From Ruminococcaceae bacterium BL-6 (GTDB lineage Bacteria > Bacillota > Clostridia > Oscillospirales > Acutalibacteraceae), in contig LR778135.1 in the NCBI GenBank assembly GCA_902810075.1, forward strand, positions 3,038,001 through 3,102,000: 64,000 bases of DNA, written 5' to 3'. The notes beneath the pieces are model-generated. The model had not been told where the DNA came from. It saw only the letters and a list, made by a program, of their open reading frames with translations, and ran no database searches. The translations under genes and the position numbers were made by a program. Of this stretch, positions 7,079 through 16,314 are shown one piece after another; position 1 is the first letter of the stretch; every line of letters starts with the position of its first letter.

Positions 7079-8207
7079 AGGACACGCCATTCTCTCCGCA
7101 TCCAGTGCTGACCGTTGGCTCCACTGCCCGCCGTCCGCCAGACTCTGCGAGAGCTACGACGATAAGGGCAGCGACTACGCCGCCGAAGGCACCGACGCTC
7201 ACGCGCTGTGCGAATACAAGCTCCGGAAGGCGCTGGGGCTTCCCGCCACCGACCCGACTGAAAACCTGACATGGTTCAACGAGGAAATGAGCGACTGCGC
7301 CGCCGGCTATGCGGCCTATGTGCTCGAACAGGTGGAAGCGTCAAAGCAGACCTGCGCCGATCCTGTTGTTCTCATTGAACAGCGTGTGGATTTCTCCCGC
7401 TGGGTGGAGGGTGGCTTCGGCACTGCAGACTGCATCATCATCGCGGACGGCACCCTGCAGATCATTGACTACAAGCACGGTCTGGGCGTACTCGTGAGCG
7501 CTGAGGAAAATCCACAGCTCATGTGTTATGCGCTCGGTGCGCTGGAGCTGTTCGACAAAATTTATGACATCGACACGGTCAGCATGACTATTTACCAGCC
7601 GCGCCGGGACAACGTAAGCACCTACGAAATTTCCAAAGACGACCTTTACCAATGGGCTGACGAGGTGTTGAAGCCCACCGCTGAACTCGCGTTTGCTGGC
7701 GACGGCAACTTCCTCTGCGGCGAATGGTGCGGTTTCTGCAAAGCTAAGACCGACTGCCGTGCCCGCGCCGAAGCGAATCTGGAACTTGCCCGGTACGAGT
7801 TCAAGCTCCCGCCGCTCCTCACGGATAAGGATATTGAGGACATTCTCGCCAAGGTGGACGAGCTCGTCTCGTGGGCGGCGGACATCAAGGAATACGCACT
7901 CCGGCAAGCGCTCAGCGGCAAGAAGTGGAACGGCTGGAAGCTGGTTGAAGGTCGCTCCAACCGCAGGTACACAAACGATGCCCTTGTTGCTAATGCTGTT
8001 GAAAGCATAGGCTTTGACCCCTATGAGCACAAGGTGCTGGGCGTCACCGCCATGCAGAAGCTGCTCGGCAAATCCCGCTTTGACGAACTCCTCGCGGTCT
8101 ACATTGAAAAGCCGCAGGGCAAACCCACGCTCGTGCCGGAGAGCGATAAGCGTCCGGCAATCAACACAGCCAAAAATGATTTTATGGAGGAAAACGATTA
8201 TGAATAA
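7068..8207 (+). CDS. DUF2800 family protein, PD-(D/E)XK RecB-like nuclease
   Basis: The 379-residue protein begins with the family hallmark SASSADRWLHCPPSARL and AAEGTDAHALCEY. Its nuclease core has FGTADCIIIADGTLQIIDYKHG at about residues 117-138, where IDYKHG supplies the D...(E/Q)xK active site of RecB/Cas4-like enzymes. Cysteines around residues 222-234 (CGEWCGFCKAKTDC) with the N-terminal cysteine suggest an iron-sulfur cluster as in Cas4/AddB-type nucleases. In prophages this gene always neighbours DUF2815 and the family A polymerase, indicating a role in phage DNA replication or recombination. It overlaps both neighbours by about 10 bases. Confidence 0.9.
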   Translation: MPPKGHAILSASSADRWLHCPPSARLCESYDDKGSDYAAEGTDAHALCEYKLRKALGLPATDPTENLTWFNEEMSDCAAGYAAYVLEQVEASKQTCADPVVLIEQRVDFSRWVEGGFGTADCIIIADGTLQIIDYKHGLGVLVSAEENPQLMCYALGALELFDKIYDIDTVSMTIYQPRRDNVSTYEISKDDLYQWADEVLKPTAELAFAGDGNFLCGEWCGFCKAKTDCRARAEANLELARYEFKLPPLLTDKDIEDILAKVDELVSWAADIKEYALRQALSGKKWNGWKLVEGRSNRRYTNDALVANAVESIGFDPYEHKVLGVTAMQKLLGKSRFDELLAVYIEKPQGKPTLVPESDKRPAINTAKNDFMEENDYE

Positions 8208-8775
8208 CAGCACTACGAAGGTCAATAACCCGATGAAGGTCATCACCGGTCCCGATACCCGCTGGTCTTACGCCAATGTCTGGGAGCCTAAGTCCATCAA
8301 CGGCGGTACGCCGAAATTCTCCGTCAGCCTGATTATCCCCAAGCCCGACACTAAGACGCTCACCAAGATCAAGGCGGCTATTGAGGCGGCTTACCACGAG
8401 GGCGAAGCAAAGCTCAAGGGCAACGGTAAATCTGTGCCTCCGCTGGCGGCTCTCAAAACCCCGCTGCGTGACGGCGACACCGAACGCCCCGATGATGAAG
8501 CCTACGCCAACGCCTACTTCATCAATGCCAACGCAACTACGGCTCCCGGTATTGTGGACGCCGACCGCAATCCGATTTTGACCCGCTCGGAGGTCTACTC
8601 CGGCGTGTACGGCAGGGCAAGTATCAGCTTCTATGCTTTCAATTCCAATGGAAACAAGGGCATCGCCTGTGGGCTCAACAACCTGCAGAAGATCCGCGAC
8701 GGTGAACCCCTCGGCGGCAGGGCAAGCGCTGAGTCCGATTTTGCCACCGACGATGACGCCGACTTTTTGAACTGA
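8200..8775 (+). CDS. DUF2815 family ssDNA-binding protein (T7 gp2.5-like)
   Basis: I place the start at ATG 8200, which follows GGAGGAAAACG; an upstream in-frame extension to 8014 lies inside the nuclease gene and is ignored. The 191-residue protein has the DUF2815 pattern: WSYANVWEPKSINGGTPKFS, SLIIPK, then YFINANATTAPGIVDADRNP, VYSGVYGRASISFYAFN, and an acidic C-terminal tail DDDADFLN. That tail is typical of ssDNA-binding proteins, which use it to recruit polymerase and helicase. Its place between nuclease and polymerase supports a replication role. Confidence 0.88.
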   Translation: MNNSTTKVNNPMKVITGPDTRWSYANVWEPKSINGGTPKFSVSLIIPKPDTKTLTKIKAAIEAAYHEGEAKLKGNGKSVPPLAALKTPLRDGDTERPDDEAYANAYFINANATTAPGIVDADRNPILTRSEVYSGVYGRASISFYAFNSNGNKGIACGLNNLQKIRDGEPLGGRASAESDFATDDDADFLN

Positions 8776-8795
8776 GAAAGGAAAGGTGAAAACAT

Positions 8796-8978
8796 ATGAC
8801 AACCTTACAGACCATTTTAGTTACCGCCCTTATCGCCATCTGGCTCTGCATCAGCGTTGGGTTTCTTGTCTCTGTTATACAGAGTGCAATATATGACCGC
8901 AAGCGCGAAAAGCGTGAGAAGGCGCAGGCTGCCCGCGACCTTGAATATCACGAAAAGCGCATGGCGGACTTCAAGTAA
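8796..8978 (+). CDS. Small single-span membrane protein
   Basis: The 60-residue protein has one membrane helix (about residues 8-30, ILVTALIAIWLCISVGFLVS) followed by a highly charged, Lys/Arg/Glu-rich cytoplasmic tail. GAAAGG precedes the ATG. It lies between the ssDNA-binding protein and polymerase genes of the replication block. No family is recognised, and a link to membrane-associated replication is speculation. Confidence 0.6.
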   Translation: MTTLQTILVTALIAIWLCISVGFLVSVIQSAIYDRKREKREKAQAARDLEYHEKRMADFK

Positions 8979-9040
8979 AACATCAGGGACGGGCGGCAGA
9001 GCTTGCTTTGCCGCCTTATTCCTATTAAGGACGGTTGACT

Positions 9041-10981
9041 ATGAAATTACTCAGTATCGATATTGAAACATATTCCAGTGTGAACCTTGCCAAATCAGGT
9101 GTTTATCGCTATGTCGAAGCACCGGATTTTGAGATTCTTCTGTTCAGTTATAGCGTGGACGGCGGTGCAGTGCGGGTCGTTGACCTTGCCTGCGGGGAGA
9201 AAATTCCTGCGGATATCCTCAACGCACTTAAAGATAAAAGCGTGACAAAATGGGCCTTTAACGCCAACTTTGAACGTATCTGCCTGTCCCGTTTCCTTGG
9301 GTTTCCGACCGGAGAATATCTCGAACCGGCACAGTGGCATTGCTCCATGATATGGGCCGCCACGATGGGCTTGCCGCTTTCACTGGAGGGCGTCGGTGCT
9401 GTGCTGGGGCTGGAAAAGCAAAAGCTCACCGAGGGCAAGGAGCTCATCAAATTTTTCTGTCAGCCCTGCACGCCGACAAAAGCCAACCGGCAGCGTACCC
9501 GCAATTACCCGCATCATGCGCCGGACAAATGGTCGACGTTCAAAAAATATAACGCCCGCGACGTGGAAACGGAAATGTCCATTCAGGCAAAACTCGCAAA
9601 ATACCCGGTGCCGGACGGCATCTGGGAGGAATACTACCTCGATCAGGAAATCAACGACCGGGGCGTTGCCTTGGATATGACGCTGGTACGAGAGGCTATT
9701 GCCATTGACAGGCGCTCCCGCTCCGAATTGACCGCGGCCATGAAAAAGCTGACTGAGCTGGATAATCCAAACTCCGTGCAGCAGATCAAGCAGTGGCTTG
9801 CGGATAACGGCATGGAAACGGACACCCTTGGCAAAAAGGCTGTGGCGGAGCTTTTGAAAACAACGCCGCCGGAGCTTGCCGAGGTACTTGCTCTCCGGCA
9901 ACAGCTTTCCAAATCCTCTGTGAAGAAGTATCAGGCGATGGAGAATGCGGTCTGCGCCGACGGTCGCGCACGCGGCATGTTCCAGTTTTACGGCGCCAAT
10001 AGAACCGGCAGATTCGCTGGACGGCTCATTCAAATGCAAAACCTGCCACAAAACCATCTGGAGGATTTGGCTGAAGCCCGCGCTCTTGTGCGCTGCGGCG
10101 ACTTCGATGCGCTGAAAATGCTTTACGAGGATGTACCGGATACGCTGTCTCAGCTGATACGCACGGCATTTGTACCGAAAAAGGGTGCAAAGTTCATCGT
10201 TTCTGACTTCAGTGCCATCGAAGCTCGCGTGATCGCTTGGTTTGCCGGCGAGCAGTGGCGGCAGGCCGTTTTCGCCAAGGGCGGCGACATCTACTGCGCT
10301 TCGGCGTCGCAGATGTTTAAGGTGCCTGTTGAGAAGCATGGCATCAATGGCCATCTGCGGCAAAAAGGAAAAATTGCAGAGTTGGCGCTGGGCTACGGCG
10401 GCAGCGTCGGTGCGCTCAAGGCGATGGGCGCTCTTGAAATGGGTCTGACCGAGGAGGAGCTACCGACGCTGGTGGACGCTTGGCGGCAGTCCAATCCCCA
10501 CATCGTGAAGCTCTGGTGGGACGTGGACCGGGCGGCGCTTGAGGCTGTCCGCAACAAGCACACCAACAGTACGCATGGCATCGTGTTCTCCTGCCAGAGC
10601 GGGATGCTCTTTATCACGCTGCCCTCCGGCCGGAGACTCGCTTATGTGAAACCGCGCATCGGTGAAAACAAATTCGGCGGTCAGTGTATTACCTACGAGG
10701 GTGTCGGCGGCACGAAGAAGTGGGATCGGTTGGATTCCTACGGGCCGAAGCTCGTGGAAAACGTCGTTCAGGCAACCGCCCGCGATATCCTCATGTTTGC
10801 TATGCAGACGCTTCGCCGCTGCGCCATTGTTATGCATATTCATGACGAGCTGGTCATTGAAGCTGATCCGCAGATGTCGCTTTCCGCTGTCTGCGAACAG
10901 ATGGGTCGAACACCGCCGTGGGCGAAGGGACTGCTGCTCCGCGCTGATGGATACGAAACGGATTTCTATAAAAAAGATTGA
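9041..10981 (+). CDS. Phage family A DNA polymerase with 3'-5' exonuclease domain
   Basis: The 646-residue enzyme replicates phage DNA. The N-terminal exonuclease domain shows LSIDIETYS (DxE, residues 4-12) and an ARDVETEMS motif. The polymerase domain has motif A SDFSAIEAR (about 388-396), motif B around RQKGKIAELALGYGG (about 440) and motif C HDELVIEAD (about 600). All catalytic acidic residues are present. I prefer ATG 9041 with AAGGA upstream over the in-frame TTG at 9035. The length fits phage polymerases that lack the 5' nuclease of bacterial Pol I. Flanking genes are the rest of the phage replisome. Confidence 0.93.
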   Translation: MKLLSIDIETYSSVNLAKSGVYRYVEAPDFEILLFSYSVDGGAVRVVDLACGEKIPADILNALKDKSVTKWAFNANFERICLSRFLGFPTGEYLEPAQWHCSMIWAATMGLPLSLEGVGAVLGLEKQKLTEGKELIKFFCQPCTPTKANRQRTRNYPHHAPDKWSTFKKYNARDVETEMSIQAKLAKYPVPDGIWEEYYLDQEINDRGVALDMTLVREAIAIDRRSRSELTAAMKKLTELDNPNSVQQIKQWLADNGMETDTLGKKAVAELLKTTPPELAEVLALRQQLSKSSVKKYQAMENAVCADGRARGMFQFYGANRTGRFAGRLIQMQNLPQNHLEDLAEARALVRCGDFDALKMLYEDVPDTLSQLIRTAFVPKKGAKFIVSDFSAIEARVIAWFAGEQWRQAVFAKGGDIYCASASQMFKVPVEKHGINGHLRQKGKIAELALGYGGSVGALKAMGALEMGLTEEELPTLVDAWRQSNPHIVKLWWDVDRAALEAVRNKHTNSTHGIVFSCQSGMLFITLPSGRRLAYVKPRIGENKFGGQCITYEGVGGTKKWDRLDSYGPKLVENVVQATARDILMFAMQTLRRCAIVMHIHDELVIEADPQMSLSAVCEQMGRTPPWAKGLLLRADGYETDFYKKD

Positions 10982-10985
10982 GATG

Positions 10986-11041
10986 TTTTGTACGATGGGC
11001 TTCCTTTTTTCCAGTGGGTATTAGAGATGGACAAGAAGCCC
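10986..11041 (+). repeat. Three-copy phage leader element, copy 2
   Basis: Bases 10986-11020 match the 35-base core of copy 1 exactly, including the small frame starting at ATG 10995. GGGCTTC at 10997-11003 is complementary to GAAGCCC at 11035-11041, a downstream position similar to copy 1. It begins five bases after the polymerase stop and lies upstream of the DUF4406 gene. Confidence 0.6.
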
Positions 11042-11061
11042 GTCGTGAAAGGAGTTACTAA

Positions 11062-11487
11062 ATGAGTATAAGCAAGTTTAATATCGAGGGCTATTATGAC
11101 CCTACCGCTTATGAAGCCCTGTCGCTGATTGAAAAGGAAGAACGCGCACTGCGGGCTTTTCGGCCGATTGTCTATATTTGTTCTCCGTTTTCGGGAGCTG
11201 TGGACGAGAATATTGCGGCGGCGCAGCGCTACAGCCGATTTGCCGTGGACAATGGCTACATACCCGTTGCGCCACACCTGCTGTTTCCGCAATTTCTCGA
11301 CGACAGCAATCCGAAGGAGCGCCAGCTTGGACTATTCTTCGGGAACGCTCTGATGAGCAAATGCGCCGAGGTGTGGGTGTTTGGCAGCACCGTCTCAGCC
11401 GGTATGGAGGCTGAAATCAAACGTGCCAAGTGGAAAGATTACCGCTTGCGCTATTTTACAGAAAACTGCGAGGAGGTGCAGGAATAG
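11062..11487 (+). CDS. DUF4406 protein, nucleoside 2-deoxyribosyltransferase-like
   Basis: The 141-residue protein has the Rossmann-like DUF4406 core: VYICSPFSG at about 35-43, ENIAAAQRYSRFAVDNGYIP, a conserved HLLFPQFL stretch, and VWVFGSTVSAGMEAEIKRA, where SxGMxxEI is the loop carrying the likely catalytic glutamate. Related enzymes cleave or transfer the base of deoxynucleotides, so a role in phage nucleotide metabolism or base modification is plausible but unproven. AAAGGAG precedes the ATG. The stop shares a base with the GTG of the primase gene. Confidence 0.85.
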   Translation: MSISKFNIEGYYDPTAYEALSLIEKEERALRAFRPIVYICSPFSGAVDENIAAAQRYSRFAVDNGYIPVAPHLLFPQFLDDSNPKERQLGLFFGNALMSKCAEVWVFGSTVSAGMEAEIKRAKWKDYRLRYFTENCEEVQE

Positions 11488-13760
11488 TGTTCACGATATA
11501 CCACTCAGATTTTATTGGTAACCCAGGTAACTGCTCCTATCCGCACAAAGCGGAAATTACCGATGCGGCGACGCTTACTGCTGCGGTCGGTCGGGACTAT
11601 GTTTGCGCGGAGTACCGCAACAACTATCGCAGCGGAGACAACTTTATTGGCAGCGATTGCCTGCCGGTGGACTGCGATAATGACCACTCTGAAAATCCCG
11701 ATGAATGGATGCAGCCCGCCGATGTGGAAGCGGCATTTCCCAATGTAGCCTTTGCCGTTCATTACAGCCGATCGCATATGCGCGAAAAGAACGGAAAACC
11801 CGCTCGTCCAAAATTTCATGTTCTGTTTCCCATAGACCGCGTTACGGATGCGTCTTGCTACAGTGATATGAAAAAGCTGGTCAACACCATCTTCCCATAT
11901 TTTGACACGAAGGCGCTGGACGCCGCACGATTTTTCTTTGGCACCAATTCACCTCAGGTGGAAATTCACGAGGGCTATATGAACCTAACGGACTTCTTGG
12001 TGGGCGACGATTTCGACGCAAATATGGCCGGCGGGTATCGTGCAAGTCAGGTTATTCCGGAGGGCAGCCGCAACGCAACACTCTCCCGCTTTGCCGGCCG
12101 CATCATCAAAAAGTATGGCGACAGTGAGGAAGCATATCGGGCATTCATGGAGGAAGCCGAAAAATGCGAACCGCCGCTCCCGGATTTCGAGCTTTCAACT
12201 ATTTGGCACAGCGCACAGCGCTTCTTCGCAAAGATACAGCAGCAGGATGGCTATGTGCTGCCGGAGGCATATAACGACACTGTTTCCTACAAACCCGGAG
12301 ATTACTCCGATGTGGGTCAGGCCGAGGTGCTGGCAAAACACTTCTCCGGTGAGCTGCGATATTCGCCCGCGACGCACTTCATCCGCTATAACGAGCACTA
12401 CTGGCAGGAAAGCGAGCCCGGCGCGCAAGCAGTTGCGCACGAGCTAACCCGCCGCCAGTTGGAGGAAGCCACCAAAGAATTACTGTCAGCAATGAAGCTG
12501 TTGACAGAAAATGGCGGACAGACGATTCTCGAAGGCGCATCCAAAAGCAAAGCCGAAAGCCTGATGAATGATGCGCAGCTCGAAGCGTATCGGGCATTTC
12601 TCGCGGCAAAGGCATATCAATCCTTTGTCATCCGCCGCCGAGATTCCAAAAACATCACCGCGACGTTAAAGGAATCTCGTCCCATGTTGGAAATCTCGCC
12701 CCGCGACCTTGATGCGGATTGCTTTTTATTGTGTACACCCGACGCTACTTATGATCTTCGGAAAGGCATGGGCGGCGCAAGGGAGCATTTACCGGAGGAC
12801 TTTATTACAAAAATGACCTCTGTGTCGCCCGGCAACAAGGGGTCACAGCTCTGGCAGGACAGCTTGGCGCTCATCTTTTGTGGCAATCAGGCGCTTATCG
12901 ACTATGTACAGATGATCTGCGGGCTTGCCGCGATCGGCAAGGTTTATGTGGAAGCTCTGATTATCGCTTACGGCGGCGGGCGTAACGGCAAGTCCACCTT
13001 CTGGAATGCAGTCTCCCGTGTGCTGGGCCTTTACAGCGGCAACATTTCAGCCGATACGCTGACGGTCGGCTGTCGCCGTAACATCAAGCCGGAAATGGCG
13101 GAGGTCAAGGGCAAGCGTCTGCTCATCGCCGCTGAAATGCAGGAAGGTGCTCGGCTCAACGACTCCACTGTCAAGCAGCTTTGCTCCACCGATGATGTGT
13201 TTGCAGAGAAAAAGTACAAGGACCCGTTCAGCTTCACGCCCTGCCACACGCTGGTGCTCTATACGAATCATCTCCCTAAGGTCAGCGCCTCCGACGACGG
13301 AATCTGGCGCAGGCTGATTGTCATCCCCTTCGACGCCAAGATTGAAGGCACAAGCGACATCAAAAACTATGGCGAGTACCTTTACCAAAACGCCGGCGAA
13401 AGTATTCTGGCGTGGGTTATTGAGGGCGCTAAGAAGGTCATTGCACTGGATTACAAAATTCCCGTGCCGGAATGCGTGCAGAACGCGATCGCGGAATATC
13501 GGACGCAAAACGACTGGTTCGGACACTTTCTTGAGGACAAATGTGAGCTTGACGCCGGCTTCCGCGAGCGGTCCAGTGTGCTTTATCAGTCCTATCGAAA
13601 TTACTGCATTGATACCAACGAGTATATCCGCAGCACGACAGACTTCTATTCTGCACTGGAGGCCGCCGGGTATAGCCGTATCAAGGTGAAAAACAAGCGT
13701 TTCTTTGCCGGACTGCGGATAAAAACAGACGACGGAGATTTCGAGGAATTTCTGTCATAA
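11487..13760 (+). CDS. Phage D5/P4-type primase-helicase
   Basis: Start is GTG 11487, with AGGAGG 8 bases upstream; it overlaps the previous stop codon by one base. The 757-residue protein has an N-terminal archaeo-eukaryotic-type primase-like part (CDNDHSENPDEW and FAVHYSRSHM near residues 70-100, ARPKFHVLFP) and a middle linker. The C-terminal D5-like SF3 helicase has Walker A GGGRNGKSTFWN (about 496-507), Walker B KRLLIAAEM (about 541) and LYTNHLPK plus DDGIWRRLIVIPF. These enzymes unwind DNA and prime synthesis at the phage origin. The long palindrome just downstream (13770-13867) is a candidate for that origin. Confidence 0.9.
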   Translation: MFTIYHSDFIGNPGNCSYPHKAEITDAATLTAAVGRDYVCAEYRNNYRSGDNFIGSDCLPVDCDNDHSENPDEWMQPADVEAAFPNVAFAVHYSRSHMREKNGKPARPKFHVLFPIDRVTDASCYSDMKKLVNTIFPYFDTKALDAARFFFGTNSPQVEIHEGYMNLTDFLVGDDFDANMAGGYRASQVIPEGSRNATLSRFAGRIIKKYGDSEEAYRAFMEEAEKCEPPLPDFELSTIWHSAQRFFAKIQQQDGYVLPEAYNDTVSYKPGDYSDVGQAEVLAKHFSGELRYSPATHFIRYNEHYWQESEPGAQAVAHELTRRQLEEATKELLSAMKLLTENGGQTILEGASKSKAESLMNDAQLEAYRAFLAAKAYQSFVIRRRDSKNITATLKESRPMLEISPRDLDADCFLLCTPDATYDLRKGMGGAREHLPEDFITKMTSVSPGNKGSQLWQDSLALIFCGNQALIDYVQMICGLAAIGKVYVEALIIAYGGGRNGKSTFWNAVSRVLGLYSGNISADTLTVGCRRNIKPEMAEVKGKRLLIAAEMQEGARLNDSTVKQLCSTDDVFAEKKYKDPFSFTPCHTLVLYTNHLPKVSASDDGIWRRLIVIPFDAKIEGTSDIKNYGEYLYQNAGESILAWVIEGAKKVIALDYKIPVPECVQNAIAEYRTQNDWFGHFLEDKCELDAGFRERSSVLYQSYRNYCIDTNEYIRSTTDFYSALEAAGYSRIKVKNKRFFAGLRIKTDDGDFEEFLS

Positions 13761-13769
13761 GCAGCCTAT

Positions 13770-13867
13770 GGGTTAACCTCGATAAAGGTCATATACAAAA
13801 AGTCTCTTAGAAATAAAAAAATAGACCTAAGAAAAGTTTTAGATATGACGTGCATCGAGGTTAACCC
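13770..13867. repeat. Nested AT-rich palindrome, candidate replication origin
   Basis: GGGTTAACCTCGAT (13770-13783) and its perfect complement (13854-13867) enclose 70 AT-rich bases. Inside these, GTCATAT pairs with ATATGAC and TCTTAG with CTAAGA. The 98-base structure lies directly after the primase-helicase gene and before the VRR-NUC gene, in a GC-rich surrounding. It could be an origin of replication, a nuclease site or a strong RNA hairpin. Confidence 0.5.
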
Positions 13868-13899
13868 ACCTTCAAAAATCTCTGATGGGGTAAGCAATT

Positions 13900-14181
13900 A
13901 TGAAAGAAAAAACAATAGAGAAAAAGCTGGTACAGACGGTGAAAGCTACTGGAGGCATCGCGCCGAAGCTCGTATCTCCCGGTTTCGATGGGATGCCTGA
14001 TCGCATCGTGCTTTTACCGGGCGGTCACATCGGCTTTGTGGAGGTCAAGGCTCCCGGAGAAAAGCCGCGTCTGTTACAGCTTGCACGGCATGGACTGCTT
14101 CGTCGGCTCGGTTTTAGGGTGTATGTCCTTGATGACGAACAGCAGATTGGAGGGATTCTCAATGAAATACGAACCACATAA
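13900..14181 (+). CDS. VRR-NUC domain nuclease
   Basis: The 93-residue protein is a minimal VRR-NUC (virus-type replication-repair nuclease) domain of the PD-(D/E)XK superfamily. GMPDRIVLLPGG (about 31-42) supplies the catalytic Asp and GFVEVKAPGEKP (about 44-55) the ExK pair. This small form occurs next to the SNF2-like helicase in very many Firmicutes phages, implying a joint role in processing branched replication intermediates. It overlaps the helicase gene by 20 bases. Confidence 0.92.
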   Translation: MKEKTIEKKLVQTVKATGGIAPKLVSPGFDGMPDRIVLLPGGHIGFVEVKAPGEKPRLLQLARHGLLRRLGFRVYVLDDEQQIGGILNEIRTT

Positions 14182-15526
14182 CTACCAGACCTATGCCACC
14201 CGCTATATCGAGGAGCATCCCATCTCCGCGGTTCTGCTTGACATGGGCCTTGGCAAGACGAGCATCACGCTGACGGCGCTGAACGACCTGCTGTTTGACA
14301 GCTTCGAGGCGCATCGCATTCTGGTCATTGCCCCGCTGCGAGTAGCACGGGACACATGGACTGCTGAAGCGGATAAGTGGGATCACCTACAGAGCCTCAT
14401 CTGCTCCGTGGCTGTTGGTACCGAAGCGGAACGTCGCGCGGCGCTGCTGAAGCCCGCCGATATTTACATCATCAACCGAGAAAATGTCCAATGGCTCATT
14501 GAGGACAGCAAGCTGCCATTCAGCTTTGACACCATTGTGATCGATGAGCTGTCGTCCTTCAAGAATTATCAAGCGAAGCGCTTTCGGGCGTTGATGAAGG
14601 TTCGTCCGCACGTCCGCCGCATCATTGGGCTGACCGGCACTCCCAGCAGCAACGGACTCATGGATTTATGGGCGGAGTTCCGGCTGCTGGACATGGGCGC
14701 ACGTCTCGGACGGTTCATCAGCCACTATCGGCTTGAATATTTCCAGCCGGACAAGCGCAATGGGCAGGTCGTCTTTAGTTATAAGCCTCTGCCCGGCGCA
14801 GAGCAGCGGATTTATGACAAAATCTCCGACATCACCATCTCCATGCGCTCCGCCGACCTTCTGAAAATGCCGGAGCTGGTCAGCAGCGAATACAGCGTCC
14901 GCCTCTCAGATGAGGAACGTAAGCGGTACGATGCTTTGAAGCAAGACCTCGTCCTGCAGCTTCCGGGCGGAGAAATCACCGCCGCCAATGCCGCCGCGCT
15001 CACCGGCAAGCTCTGCCAGATGGCGAACGGCGCCATCTACACCGACGACGGCGGGACCGTGAATCTTCACGACCGCAAGCTGGACGCGCTGGAGGACATC
15101 ATCGAAGCCGCCGGCGGCAAGTCGCTGCTGGTTGCCTACTGGTTCAAGCACGACCTTTCCCGTATCACCGAGCGGCTGCAAAAGCTCCATATCCCATTCT
15201 CCAAGCTGGACAGCTCTGAGAGCATCCGCAGGTGGAATCACGGCGAGCTGCCCGTGGCACTCATTCATCCCGCCTCCGCCGGTCACGGGCTCAATCTTCA
15301 GAGCGGCGGGTCATGCATCGTCTGGTTTGGGCTGACATGGTCGCTGGAGCTTTACCAGCAGACCATTGCCCGGCTCTGGCGGCAGGGACAAAGCGCCGAA
15401 ACGGTAGTGGTGCAGCACATCGTTGCCAAAGGTACGATCGACGAGCGCATTCTGAAGGTGCTATCCAAAAAGGACAGCACTCAGTCGGCGTTGATCGATG
15501 CGGTAAAAGCTGACCTGCAAATCTGA
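14162..15526 (+). CDS. Phage DEAD/SNF2-type helicase
   Basis: Start is ATG 14162, preceded by GGAGGG; the longer frame from 13988 only reads through the VRR-NUC gene. The 454-residue enzyme has Walker A LLDMGLGKTSI (about 24-34), motif Ia VIAPLRVA, a DEAD-like IVIDELSSFKN, motif III LTGTPSSN, and the C-terminal motifs VALIHPASAGHGLNLQ and QQTIARLWRQGQ. This is a complete SF2 helicase with a SNF2-like C-lobe. It works with the neighbouring VRR-NUC nuclease in phage DNA replication or recombination. Confidence 0.92.
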   Translation: MKYEPHNYQTYATRYIEEHPISAVLLDMGLGKTSITLTALNDLLFDSFEAHRILVIAPLRVARDTWTAEADKWDHLQSLICSVAVGTEAERRAALLKPADIYIINRENVQWLIEDSKLPFSFDTIVIDELSSFKNYQAKRFRALMKVRPHVRRIIGLTGTPSSNGLMDLWAEFRLLDMGARLGRFISHYRLEYFQPDKRNGQVVFSYKPLPGAEQRIYDKISDITISMRSADLLKMPELVSSEYSVRLSDEERKRYDALKQDLVLQLPGGEITAANAAALTGKLCQMANGAIYTDDGGTVNLHDRKLDALEDIIEAAGGKSLLVAYWFKHDLSRITERLQKLHIPFSKLDSSESIRRWNHGELPVALIHPASAGHGLNLQSGGSCIVWFGLTWSLELYQQTIARLWRQGQSAETVVVQHIVAKGTIDERILKVLSKKDSTQSALIDAVKADLQI

Positions 15527-15583
15527 GAAAATCTATGACAATCCGTGCCAATCCGAGAGAAATACAAAATATCGGAGGTACAG

Positions 15584-15781
15584 ATGATGAATCCATACGA
15601 AGAACTGGCAAACGCCATCGTGTTGCAGGCAGTGAAAGATTATCGGCTCCACGACGACGAGCGGGAGCTCGCCAGCATCGAGCGTTTCTTCCGTTCCGGC
15701 TGGTTTAGCACGCTGACCAGCATCAACCCGGAAATGCTGATTTCCAAGCTGAGAAAGGAAAAGGTGCGCTATGACTGCTAA
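15584..15781 (+). CDS. Small conserved phage protein
   Basis: The 65-residue protein starts at ATG 15584 after CGGAGGT. It is mostly helical and contains YEELANAIVLQAVKDYR and ERFFRSGWFSTLTSINPEMLI. Proteins of this kind sit between the helicase and the DUF1492 regulator in related prophages. Its end overlaps the next start by 11 bases. No biochemical function is known to me. Confidence 0.75.
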   Translation: MMNPYEELANAIVLQAVKDYRLHDDERELASIERFFRSGWFSTLTSINPEMLISKLRKEKVRYDC

Positions 15782-16205
15782 GACCTACCTTTCTCAGGCG
15801 CGTTATTTGGATATGCGGATCAAGTCAAAGCTCCAGCAGATTGATTCACTGAACGAGCTGGCAACAACCTGTACGTCAGTGCTGACCGGTATGCCCCGCA
15901 ATCCCAGCGCCTCTGTCTCCCGCATGGCGGACGCGGTTTGTAAAATCGTTGACCTGCAAGCGGAAATCAATCGGGATATTGATATGCTGGTCGACCTCAA
16001 GAAAGAAATCATGGGCGTCATTAAGGCAGTCGCAAACCCAGAGCACCAGACGCTTTTGGAGAAGCGCTACCTCTGCTTTCTGTCTTGGGAAAAAATCGCG
16101 GTGGACATGGGTTACGACCTGCGTTACATTCATAAGCTCCACACACGGGCGCTGGAGGACTGTAAAATCCCTGCTCTATCCGAAGTGGACACAAAAAGAC
16201 ACTGA
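15771..16205 (+). CDS. DUF1492 / ArpU-like late transcription regulator
   Basis: The 144-residue protein has an N-terminal coiled coil (YLDMRIKSKLQQIDSLNELA, then LQAEINRDIDMLVDLKKEI). A C-terminal sigma-region-4-like helix-turn-helix follows (HQTLLEKRYLCFLSWEKIAV, then MGYDLRYIHKLHTRAL). This is the DUF1492 layout, found at the end of early regions of Firmicutes phages, where RinA/ArpU-type proteins switch on packaging and structural genes. A TATAAT box at about 16231 and the terminase block follow directly, supporting that role. Confidence 0.82.
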   Translation: MTAKTYLSQARYLDMRIKSKLQQIDSLNELATTCTSVLTGMPRNPSASVSRMADAVCKIVDLQAEINRDIDMLVDLKKEIMGVIKAVANPEHQTLLEKRYLCFLSWEKIAVDMGYDLRYIHKLHTRALEDCKIPALSEVDTKRH

Positions 16206-16256
16206 AAGACACCTGCCGCTTATGATAGTATTATAATCAGGAAAACAGAATCAAGA

Positions 16257-16295
16257 GAGCCTTGTGGGAGCAATCCCGCAGGGCTTTTCTTTTAC
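16257..16295 (+). terminator. Probable intrinsic terminator after the DUF1492 gene
   Basis: AGCCTTGTGGGA and TCCCGCAGGGCT form a stem closed by GCAA, followed by TTTTCTTTT. It separates the early operon from the HNH/terminase block. Confidence 0.6.
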
Positions 16296-16314
16296 CTGCA
16301 AGGAAGTGAATCAC

